Shown here: in pieces, positions 19,936 through 27,590 of the stretch | Layout of the letters: every line of letters begins with the position of its first letter | Numbering within the stretch: the first letter of the stretch is position 1 | NCBI RefSeq assembly: GCF_001613365.1 | Contig: NZ_BDCF01000006.1 | Span: 1 to 64,000, forward strand | From: Nocardia xishanensis NBRC 101358 | GTDB taxonomy: Bacteria > Actinomycetota > Actinomycetes > Mycobacteriales > Mycobacteriaceae | DNA length: 64,000 bases | Direction of reading: 5' to 3' | Translations under genes and position numbers: made by a program | Notes under the pieces: generated by a model | Told to the model about the DNA's origin: nothing | Seen by the model: only the letters and a program-made list of their open reading frames with translations | The model's database searches: none

Positions 19936-19962
19936 ACATTACGGCGCAAGCAAAGGTGCTTG
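19936..19962. promoter_or_regulatory. Candidate operator upstream of the hydrolase
   Basis: GCAAGCA-AAGG-TGCTTGC (19936-19953) and CTTGCA-AG-TGCAAG (19949-19962) are two overlapping perfect inverted repeats, 26-52 bases before the hydrolase start. The arrangement suits a dimeric repressor such as a TetR or MarR protein. No such regulator gene is adjacent. Confidence 0.5.
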
Positions 19963-20454
19963 CAAGTGCAAGCGCTCCGTGACGGAAATCCTGGCGCATA
20001 TCGGTGGATACCCAATATTCGGTCCGTTGAACTCTGCTCGAGAGGAGAAACATCGCGCGCGAGCGAAGTCTCTTCTGAGTGCATACGGCCCGAACGGTCA
20101 CATCCGTTACATCGCCGCCCGGACGCGCGCTGCTATCGGAGGTATCCGATTGTTATGAATCGCTTTCTGCCGGCCGCCCGGATCTCGCTGGCGCGCAAGG
20201 GCTCGAGGAGCAGTTGGCCACCGCCCCGGCACCGGGGCGAGACGCCATCGCCAATCCGGAAGCGATGTTCGACGGGTGGTTCTGGGACGGCCGCCAAGCC
20301 GACTCCGAATGGGTGTGCGAAATCGGCTTTACCGCACAGCCGCGCCGCGCGGCCCGTCCTCGTCGACCCGGGAAGCGCCGATGGAAACCGCGCGGCGATA
20401 GCCGAATTCGATGCGGTAGCGGGAAGCCGCGCACCCCGGCTACCGTGGTTTCTC
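19963..20454. other. Intergenic region, no clear gene
   Basis: About 490 bases. A plus-strand frame (20079 onward) reads E-A-M-F-D-G-W-F-W-D-G-R-Q-A-D-S-E-W and then turns into arginine-rich sequence overlapping the next gene. It may be a fragment of an older gene, but I recognise no family. Confidence 0.3.
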
Positions 20455-20916
20455 GTGGAGACCACGCACCTCGCCGCCCAGCCACCGTTCCCGCCGCAGC
20501 AGCGGGTGCGGCGCACGGGGTGGCGGGCGCTCGGCCTCCCCGCGCTCGCCGCGGGAGCGGGTATCGGTGCGGTGGTCCTGCTGCACTTCCGCGACCCGCA
20601 CGTCGAGGGTTCGTACGGCATCTGCCCGGTCTACGGCCTGACCGGGTTGTACTGCCCGGGGTGCGGCGGCATGCGCGCCGTGCACAACCTCACCGACGGC
20701 CGGATCATGGACTCGCTGCACAGCAATCTGCTCGCCATTCCGCTGCTGATCGCCTTCGCGGTGTTCGTCGGGGACTGGGCGGTGCGCGCGTGGCGCGGCG
20801 AAGGTCCGCGCGTCCCCGACCTGCCGCGCCCGCTCATGTGGACGGTGCTGGCGCTGTTCCTCGTCTACTCGGTGCTGCGCAACACGCCGTGGGGCAGCTG
20901 GCTGGCTCCGGTCTGA
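20455..20916 (+). CDS. DUF2752 membrane protein
   Basis: 153 residues starting at GTG 20455. It carries the DUF2752 signature C-P-G-C-G-G-M-R-A after G-L-Y, plus three membrane segments (about 25-42, 90-110 and 125-143). Function of the family is unknown; the cysteine motif next to a membrane helix suggests metal or redox binding at the membrane face. Frames extending upstream to 19855 are not family-like. Confidence 0.85.
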   Translation: METTHLAAQPPFPPQQRVRRTGWRALGLPALAAGAGIGAVVLLHFRDPHVEGSYGICPVYGLTGLYCPGCGGMRAVHNLTDGRIMDSLHSNLLAIPLLIAFAVFVGDWAVRAWRGEGPRVPDLPRPLMWTVLALFLVYSVLRNTPWGSWLAPV

Positions 20917-21018
20917 GCGGAGCCGTCGCTATGGCCGTGGCGTGACGACGGACCGACGCTGGCCGCCCCTGTCCGAGCGCGCACGATTCTCTCGCCGCTG
21001 AGCGGGCAAGCTCTCGAT

Positions 21019-21204
21019 ATGACCGATTCACTCAAGACGCGGGTGCGTGAGAAGCTGCTGCGCCAGCTGGCCGAGGACGCTCCCGACGACGAACACGACG
21101 ACCCGAGGCAGATCTCGGTTGCGGGCGATCTGGACGCCCTGGACAGCGTGGCCGAGGACGACCCGCTCGTCGAGGAGCTCGCCGCCCGCTACCTCGTGTT
21201 CTGA
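21019..21204 (+). CDS. Small acidic hypothetical protein
   Basis: 61 residues, ATG start, with a short basic helix (T-R-V-R-E-K-L-L-R-Q-L) and then a strongly acidic tail rich in Asp and Glu. I do not recognise the family. The codon pattern looks coding and it fills the gap between the DUF2752 gene and the convergent aminopeptidase. Confidence 0.5.
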   Translation: MTDSLKTRVREKLLRQLAEDAPDDEHDDPRQISVAGDLDALDSVAEDDPLVEELAARYLVF

Positions 21205-21223
21205 GCTGCTGCTGTTTTCGAAC

Positions 21224-22573
21224 TCAGCGCGCGCCCGCCTGCCCGCCGATGGGCGGTAACTGGGGTAGCGGTTCCTCGCGCAGCCAGTTGTCCCACAGCG
21301 GGCGCAGCGGCACCAGGCTGTAGTGCCCGGCCAGATCGGTGAACTCCTCGGTGGTGACCGAGGAATGCCGGTAGCGCCGCACCCATTCGTGCAGCAGGTC
21401 GGCGAAGCCCGCCTCGCCGAGTTCGAGGCGCAGCGCGTGCAGGGTGAGCGCGCCGCGCTTGTACACCCGGTCGTCGAACATGCGCTTGGGACCGGGGTCT
21501 CCGATGACGATGTCCTGCGGCTGCCTGGCCAGGTTGTGCCGGGCGGCGCGGGCTAGTTGATCGGCGCTCGGCCCGCCAGAGGCCTCCGACCAGATCCATT
21601 CCGCGTAACAGGCGAAGCCTTCGTGCAGCCAGATGTCGCGCCATTTCCGCAACGTCAGGCTGTTGCCGAACCATTGGTGCGCCAGTTCGTGCGCGACCAG
21701 CCGTTCGGAGCCGCGACGGCCGTCGCAGTGGTTGGCGCCGAACACCGAGATGCCCTGGGCTTCGATCGGGATCTCCAGGTCGTCGTCGGTGATCACCACC
21801 GTGTACTCGCCGAACGGGTAGGGGCCGAACCGTTCGGTGAAGACTTCCATCATCCGCGCTTGCCGCGCGAAGTCGTGGTCGAACTCGGCGCGCAGCCGGG
21901 GCGGCACCAGCGCGTGCATCGGCACCGATCCCTGCGCCCCGCCGACGCGGTGCTTGCGGTACGGCCCGATCTGGATGGTGGCCAGGTAGCTCGACATCGG
22001 CTCCGGCTGTTCGTACACCCAGGTGGTCTGGCTGGCCTTGGTCTGCCTGCGCACCAGGGTGCCGTTGGCGAGCGCGTAGTACGGGCTGTCGGTGGTGAGC
22101 GAAATGCGGTAGCTGGCTTTGGAACTCGGGTGGTCGTCGCAGGGAAACCAGGACGCGGCGCCGTTGGGCTGGCTGGCCACGAGCGCTCCCTCGGACAGTT
22201 CTTCCCAGCCGACCTCGCCCCACGGCCCGCGCACCGGCTTCGGTACGCCCGCGTATTGGACGACCACCGAGAGCACCCCGCCCGCCGGAATCCGCTGCTG
22301 CGGCGTGACCACGAGCTTGCCGTGCTGGTGGGTGTATTTCGCGGCCTTGGCGCCGTTCACGAACACCTTCGAGACTGTCAGCGCCTGCGAGAGATCGAGA
22401 CCGAAGCGTGGCTGCACGGCGGTGGTGACCGCGGTGATCTCCGCGCGCCCGGTCAGCCGGTTGCTGGCCACTTTGTAGGCGAGGTCCAGCTCGTACCGCG
22501 AGACGCGATAGCCCCGGTTCCCGTTCTGCGGCAGGTAATCGTCGATGGGGTCCGTGTAGAACTTGTCCCCCAT
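21224..22573 (-). CDS. M1 family zinc aminopeptidase
   Basis: 449 residues, a compact M1 metallopeptidase. Zinc ligands: H-E-L-A-H (His295, His299) and Glu318 in L-H-E-G-F, with the expected 18-residue gap; Glu296 is the general base. The usual G-A-M-E-N motif is replaced by P-I-E-A-Q-G, keeping the Glu (271) that binds the free N-terminus. No signal peptide is visible. Its ATG follows directly on the stop of the Pls-like synthetase gene (TGA then ATG), so translation is coupled. This suggests that it acts on the synthetase product, for example as a trimming or self-protection hydrolase; that link is inference. Confidence 0.9.
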   Translation of the reverse strand: MGDKFYTDPIDDYLPQNGNRGYRVSRYELDLAYKVASNRLTGRAEITAVTTAVQPRFGLDLSQALTVSKVFVNGAKAAKYTHQHGKLVVTPQQRIPAGGVLSVVVQYAGVPKPVRGPWGEVGWEELSEGALVASQPNGAASWFPCDDHPSSKASYRISLTTDSPYYALANGTLVRRQTKASQTTWVYEQPEPMSSYLATIQIGPYRKHRVGGAQGSVPMHALVPPRLRAEFDHDFARQARMMEVFTERFGPYPFGEYTVVITDDDLEIPIEAQGISVFGANHCDGRRGSERLVAHELAHQWFGNSLTLRKWRDIWLHEGFACYAEWIWSEASGGPSADQLARAARHNLARQPQDIVIGDPGPKRMFDDRVYKRGALTLHALRLELGEAGFADLLHEWVRRYRHSSVTTEEFTDLAGHYSLVPLRPLWDNWLREEPLPQLPPIGGQAGAR

Positions 22574-25500
22574 TCAGCCCTCCTCGCCGGGGTCGTCGGT
22601 GCGCTGGGTCCACGGCGCGATCGGGTTGCCCCACCACCTGGTCGACGGCGGCACCGTGTCGCCGCGCATGACGAGCGAGGCGGGGCCGACGGTCGCGCCC
22701 GCGCCGAGACCGGCGGCGGGCAGGGCGACGCAGTGCGGGCCGAGGGTGGCTCCTGGCCCGAGGGTGACGGTGTCCATGGCCATGATCCGGTCGTGGAACA
22801 GATGGGTCTGCACCACGCAGCCTCGCTCCACCGTCGCGCCGTCGCCGAGTGTCACCAGGTCCGCCTCCGGTAGCCAGTAGGACTCGCACCATACCCCGCG
22901 GCCGATGCGCGCGCCGAGCGCGCGAAGCCACAGATTGAGCACGGGCGTCCCGGTCGCGGCGCGGGCGAACCAGGGCGCGGCGACGGTCTCCACGAACGTG
23001 TCCGACACCTCGTTGCGCCACACGAACGAGCTCCACAGCGGATGCTCCTCGGCCCGAATCCGCCCGACCAGCAACCACTTGGCGGCCACCGCGCTACCGC
23101 ACGCCATCGCGCCCGCGCCCAGCAAGACGACGCCGCTGAGCAGCGCGGTGGGCAGATGTCCGATCCGCTGCGCCAGCCAGGCCAGCGTGAAGAGCACGCC
23201 GAGGCCGATGGCGAAGGTGACCAGCACCGGGATCAGCCTGCATGTCTCCACGACGGCCCGCGCCACGCGCAGCCGCGGCGACGGATCGAAGGTCCGGCGG
23301 GTATCGGCGGATTCGGAGGCGCGGCGCAGCCGCACCGGCGGACTGCCGAGCCACGAGGAGCCTGCCTTGGCCTTGGACGGCGCGGCCGAGAGCACGGCGA
23401 CCAGTCCGTTCTTCGGCACCCTTCGGCCCGGCGCGGTCATGCCCGAGTTGCCGAGGAAGGCGCGCTTGCCGACTTTGGCCTCGCCGATGCGCAGCCAGCC
23501 GCCGCCGAGTTCGTAGCTCGCGATCATGGTGTCGTCGGCGAGGAAGGCGCCGTCGGCCACCGTGGTGAACTTCGGCAGCAGCAGCACGGTCGACGCCTCG
23601 ACGTGCTTGCCGACCTTCGCGCCGAGCAGGCGCAGCCACAGCGGCGTCAGCAGGCTGGCGTAGAGCGGGAACAGGAAGTCGCGTGCCGAATCGAGCAGCC
23701 GTTCGGTGGCCCACGCCTGCCAGCCGACGCGGCTGCGCACCGGGTGGTAGCCCTCGGTCAACCCGATGGAGAACAGGCGAACCAGGACGATGGTCGCCGC
23801 GGCGTACACGCCGAGCGTGACCAGCGTGGCCACCGGCAGCATCGGGAATGCGCGGACCAAACCGTCGGTGAGCGTGGTGGTGTCCCGCACCCACCAGGCC
23901 AAGAACGCGCCGCCCGCGCCGATTCCAAGGATCGGGAGAGATGCGAGCGCCATCGAGGTGATGCCGAAGACGACGACCCAGTGCGGTGCGCGCGGCGGCG
24001 TGTGCGCGGGCCAGCGATGCCGCGCGCGGCCGACCTTCACCGCGGGGGAGCCCGCCCATTCCTGTTCGGCCTTGACCTTGCCCGATACCGCGGAGCCAGG
24101 GGCGACCTCGGCGTTCTTGCCGATCTTCGTGCCGGGCAAGAGGATCGAGCGCGCGCCGATCACCGCGCCGGGCCCGATGACGATCGGACCGATGTGCACG
24201 AGATCGCCGTCGATCCAGTAGCCGGAGAGGTCGACCTCCGGTTCCACGCTGCATCCGTCGCCCAGTTCGAGCATCCCGGTCGCCGGCGGCAGCGTGTGCA
24301 GGTCGACGCCCTTGCCGATGCGCGCGCCGAGCGCCCGCGCGAAGGGCACCATCCAGGGTGCGCCGGAGAGGTTCTCGGCGCCGCTGGCCTCGGACAGCCG
24401 CACCGCCGCCCACAGCCGCAGGTGCACCGAGCCGCCGCGCGGATAGCTGCCGGGCGTGATGCCGCGCAGTAGGGCGCGCGATCCCGCCACGCACAGCGCC
24501 ATCCGGCCGGGCGGTGTGATGAACAGCAGGAACGCGATCAGCGCCCACCACCAGGACAGCCGGGGCAGCCAGGGCAGCGATCCCGACCATGCGGCGATAT
24601 TGCCGACGATCGCCAGCCAGGTCAGCCACTGCAATCCGGTCAGGGTGGTCAGCGGCACCGTGGCGAGCACCTGCACCCACTGCGCGGTGCGCGGGGTCGG
24701 ACGCACCGTGCGTTCCTCGACCGCGGCGGCGGGGGCGCTGGCGTCGAGCAGATCGGCGAGCGCGCCGAGGCGCGGGTGATCGTAGAGATCGGCGACGGCG
24801 ATGCGCGGATACCGCTCGCGCAGCGCGGTGACCAACTGGGCGGCGGCGAGGGAGCCGCCGCCCAGGTCGAAGAAATCGGTGTCGGGGCCGGTCGCCTCGG
24901 CGCCGAGGATGGCGTCCCACAGCCCGGCGACCCAGCGCGCGGTGGGGGAGAGGCCGTCGCCGTCGGAGTCGGCGGCCTCGGCTTTGGGCAGCGGCCACGG
25001 CAGCGCGTCGCGATCGACCTTGCCCGACGTTCGGGTCGGCAGTTCGCCGACCACCGCGAGGCGTGGCACCAGTGGCGCGGGCAGCCGGTCGGCGAGCAGC
25101 TCGCGGGCGGCGTGCACGTCGAAATCGCCGTCCGGCCCGGTGAGATAGCCGACCAGGATCTTGTTGCCCGCCTTGGTGGTTCGGATCGCGGCGGCCGCGC
25201 CGGTGACGCCGGGAAGGTGCTGGAGCGCGTTGTCGATCTCGCCGAGTTCGATGCGGCGGCCGCCGAGTTTGATCTGGTCGTCGGCGCGGCCGAGGAAGAC
25301 GAGTCCCGCGCGCTCGTTGCGGACCAGATCGCCGCTGCGATAGGCGCGTTCCCAGCCGAGCGTGGCGAGCGGAGCGTATTTCTCGGCGTCCTTGGCCGGA
25401 TCGAGATAGCGGCCGAGACCGACGCCGCCGATGACGAGTTCGCCGGATCGGCCCTCGCCGACGGGATTGCCGTCGGCGTCGACCACGGCCAGATCCCAGC

Positions 25501-26533
25501 CGTCCAGTGGCAGGCCGATGCGAATCGGCGGCTCGCCGGTGAGCAGTGCCGCACACGCCACGACGGTCGCCTCGGTGGGGCCGTAGGTGTTCCACACCTC
25601 GCGCGTCGAATCCTCGCTGCCGGCAAGGCGTTCGGCGAGTTCCGGCGGCACCGCCTCGCCCCCGAAGATCAGCAGCCGGACCGGTTCCAGCGCCTCGGCG
25701 GGCCAGGTGGCGGCCAGCGTCGGCACCGTCGAGACGATGCTGATCTCGCGGCGGACCAGCCAGGGTCCGAGATCGGCGCCGGTGCGCACCAGCGCGCGCG
25801 GCGCGGGCACCAGGCAGGCGCCGTGCCGCCAGGCCAGCCACATCTCCTCGCAGGAGGCGTCGAACGCGACCGAGAGACCGGCGAGCACCCGGTCGCCGGG
25901 CCCGATCGGCGCGTCTCGCAGGAAGAGTCGCGCTTCGGCGTCGACGAAGGCGGCGGCGCTGCGGTGGGTGATCGCGACGCCCTTCGGTGTGCCGGTCGAG
26001 CCGGAGGTGAAGATGATCCAGGCGTCGTCTTCGGGGCTCGGCGGCGCGATTCGCGTTGCGGTGTCGGCTTTTTCGGTGCCGGGTCGAATTCCGTCCGCGC
26101 TGGCGACGGCGCTGACTTTCGCCTCGCCGAAGACGAGCCGGGCCCGCTCGTCGGGATCGTCGGCGTCGACGGGGACGTACGCCGCGCCCGCCCACAGCAC
26201 GGCCAGGATCGTGATGTACAGATCGCTACTGCCCGAGGGCATTCGGACGCCGACCCGGTCGCCCGCGCGTACGCCCGCCGCGGCCAGCTCGGCGGCGCGG
26301 GTCTCGATCGCGGCGAGCAGTTCCCGATACGTGATGAGGATCTCGCCGTCGTCGAGGGCGTGCGCGTCGGGATGGGCCCGCGCGGTGGCCGTCAGGATGT
26401 CTACGAGAGTCCGCGGCGGGGGTGCGGCCGTGCCGCGCAGCATGGGGTCGGACAGCGCCTGCCCGGTCGTCGGGCTCTCGCCCACCGCGGTTTCTACCTG
26501 CGGCTGGAGCATCACGTCCGGCCCACCTCTCAT
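22574..26533 (-). CDS. Membrane NRPS of the Pls type (epsilon-poly-L-lysine synthetase-like)
   Basis: 1319 residues. Order: adenylation domain (about 45-515; F-T-S-G-S-T-G-T-P-K-G at 175-185, N-T-Y-G-P-T-E, R-T-S-G-K-V-D), carrier domain (530-600; phosphopantetheine Ser561 in L-G-G-G-S-L), then six membrane helices in three pairs (about 622-682, 851-924, 1097-1155), each pair followed by a left-handed beta-helix acyltransferase-like domain. This is the layout and size of S. albulus Pls, which joins free lysines into epsilon-polylysine. Placing the sequence by eye on GrsA gives the pocket residues D-A-E-S-I-G-T-V-V-K, which I recall as Pls-like. ATG 26533 has AAGG seven bases upstream; ATG 26512 is an alternative. 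The product may be polylysine or another cationic homopolymer. Confidence 0.88.
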   Translation of the reverse strand: MRGGPDVMLQPQVETAVGESPTTGQALSDPMLRGTAAPPPRTLVDILTATARAHPDAHALDDGEILITYRELLAAIETRAAELAAAGVRAGDRVGVRMPSGSSDLYITILAVLWAGAAYVPVDADDPDERARLVFGEAKVSAVASADGIRPGTEKADTATRIAPPSPEDDAWIIFTSGSTGTPKGVAITHRSAAAFVDAEARLFLRDAPIGPGDRVLAGLSVAFDASCEEMWLAWRHGACLVPAPRALVRTGADLGPWLVRREISIVSTVPTLAATWPAEALEPVRLLIFGGEAVPPELAERLAGSEDSTREVWNTYGPTEATVVACAALLTGEPPIRIGLPLDGWDLAVVDADGNPVGEGRSGELVIGGVGLGRYLDPAKDAEKYAPLATLGWERAYRSGDLVRNERAGLVFLGRADDQIKLGGRRIELGEIDNALQHLPGVTGAAAAIRTTKAGNKILVGYLTGPDGDFDVHAARELLADRLPAPLVPRLAVVGELPTRTSGKVDRDALPWPLPKAEAADSDGDGLSPTARWVAGLWDAILGAEATGPDTDFFDLGGGSLAAAQLVTALRERYPRIAVADLYDHPRLGALADLLDASAPAAAVEERTVRPTPRTAQWVQVLATVPLTTLTGLQWLTWLAIVGNIAAWSGSLPWLPRLSWWWALIAFLLFITPPGRMALCVAGSRALLRGITPGSYPRGGSVHLRLWAAVRLSEASGAENLSGAPWMVPFARALGARIGKGVDLHTLPPATGMLELGDGCSVEPEVDLSGYWIDGDLVHIGPIVIGPGAVIGARSILLPGTKIGKNAEVAPGSAVSGKVKAEQEWAGSPAVKVGRARHRWPAHTPPRAPHWVVVFGITSMALASLPILGIGAGGAFLAWWVRDTTTLTDGLVRAFPMLPVATLVTLGVYAAATIVLVRLFSIGLTEGYHPVRSRVGWQAWATERLLDSARDFLFPLYASLLTPLWLRLLGAKVGKHVEASTVLLLPKFTTVADGAFLADDTMIASYELGGGWLRIGEAKVGKRAFLGNSGMTAPGRRVPKNGLVAVLSAAPSKAKAGSSWLGSPPVRLRRASESADTRRTFDPSPRLRVARAVVETCRLIPVLVTFAIGLGVLFTLAWLAQRIGHLPTALLSGVVLLGAGAMACGSAVAAKWLLVGRIRAEEHPLWSSFVWRNEVSDTFVETVAAPWFARAATGTPVLNLWLRALGARIGRGVWCESYWLPEADLVTLGDGATVERGCVVQTHLFHDRIMAMDTVTLGPGATLGPHCVALPAAGLGAGATVGPASLVMRGDTVPPSTRWWGNPIAPWTQRTDDPGEEG

Positions 26534-26682
26534 AGACCTGCCTTGCGTTTCCCCGACCGTTGTTTCACAGAAGGGTTACCGATTGGCAAACGCCACGGTG
26601 ACCAACTGACCACGGTACCCGCGGTATCGGTGAATCGCCGGGCGCGGCAGCGGCGTGCGGTGTGACTTCGATCGGCGTGTCG

Positions 26683-27330
26683 CTAGGCGGCCGACGCCGC
26701 GGTTCCGAGACCGAGCGCGGTGAGGATCCCGGCGCTGGCCTGCTCGAGCCGATCGCGGACCTTCGGGCTGCGCAAGAACGCCACCGCACGGGAGGCGAGC
26801 AGGGCGAGCAGGATCATTTCGACGGCGGCGACGGTGCATTCGACCGCGCCGAGCGCGAGGGTGTTCAGGAACGTGACTTCGGTCATGAACTGGGGCAGCA
26901 CGGCCAGGTAGAACAGGCCGACCTTGGGATTGAACAGACACGAGACGACCCCGGCCGTGAACGCCGAGCGAACCGCGGGCGCACCGGCTTTCGCGTCGCC
27001 TTCCTGCACACCGGGATCGAGCTCGGCATCTGCCCGCGACCGTCGCTTGCGCAACTCCACCAGCGAGCGAATTCCCAGGTAAACCAGATAGATTCCGCCG
27101 ACGACCTTCAGCGCGCGATACGCCGTCGCCGACTGCTCCAACAGCGCGGCGACACCCGCGGCCACCAGCACCGCCCACACCAGGCCGCCCAGCGCCGAAC
27201 CCACCGCCGCGGCGATGCCAGGGCGCGCGTCGACGATCGAAAAGCGCAGCACCAGAAATGAATCCGGCCCCGGCGTGAGCGAAAGCAGGACGCACAGGCC
27301 GACGAAGCCGAGCAGCAGGGATGGCGTCAC
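26683..27330 (-). CDS. LysE/RhtB family exporter
   Basis: 215 residues, GTG start, with the LysE pattern: L-T-P-G-P-D at residues 19-24, six hydrophobic segments, a polar loop in the middle and F-N-P-K in the second half. These carriers export amino acids such as lysine, homoserine or threonine by proton antiport. Two contexts are possible: it lies upstream of the Pls-like gene on the same strand (149-base gap), and it is divergent from a SAM-riboswitch-controlled PLP enzyme. Substrate not readable. Confidence 0.9.
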   Translation of the reverse strand: MTPSLLLGFVGLCVLLSLTPGPDSFLVLRFSIVDARPGIAAAVGSALGGLVWAVLVAAGVAALLEQSATAYRALKVVGGIYLVYLGIRSLVELRKRRSRADAELDPGVQEGDAKAGAPAVRSAFTAGVVSCLFNPKVGLFYLAVLPQFMTEVTFLNTLALGAVECTVAAVEMILLALLASRAVAFLRSPKVRDRLEQASAGILTALGLGTAASAA

Positions 27331-27427
27331 CCGTCGAGTGCAACGCAGTTCACCCCGTGGCGCAACCGACTTTCGGGCCGCGGAATCCGGCGGTTGACAG
27401 AGCGGCGGGCGGTCTGTCAGTCTCGGG

Positions 27428-27545
27428 ACAGGTCATGAGTGCCAGCATCGAGCCCCGGCTAGCTGGTCGGCAACCCTCCTCCGCGGTGGGGTGCTCCGGG
27501 TGACGACCTGGCCGCCGTCCATCCGGACGCGGCAAGCGCGGACTC
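27428..27545 (+). promoter_or_regulatory. SAM-IV riboswitch
   Basis: The leader contains the SAM-IV core blocks in order: GGTCATGAGTGCCAGC (from 27431), GCCCCGGCT, TGGTCGGCAACCCTCC (near 27465), GCGGTGGGGTGC and CCGGGTGACGACCTGG. The first and last blocks pair (GGTCA with TGACGACC) to close the main stem, and the following bases form the extra 3' helices of this class. SAM-IV binds S-adenosylmethionine and lowers expression of sulfur-amino-acid genes in actinobacteria. The downstream start is about 45 bases away with no strong T-run between, so control of translation start is more likely than termination. Confidence 0.88.
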
Positions 27546-27590
27546 GACGAATCTCCCGATTGCGGGTCCCTGAGCCGACGGGATTACGTG

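Noticed and set aside
21224..26533. Siderophore or antibiotic multimodular NRPS cluster
   Set aside because: There is only one A-T unit, no condensation or thioesterase domain, and the C-terminal membrane/beta-helix layout is specific to Pls-type synthetases.
24776..26665. Long open frame on the plus strand across the Pls-like gene
   Set aside because: It mirrors the minus-strand NRPS, has no family resemblance, and GC-rich third positions create such antisense frames throughout this window.
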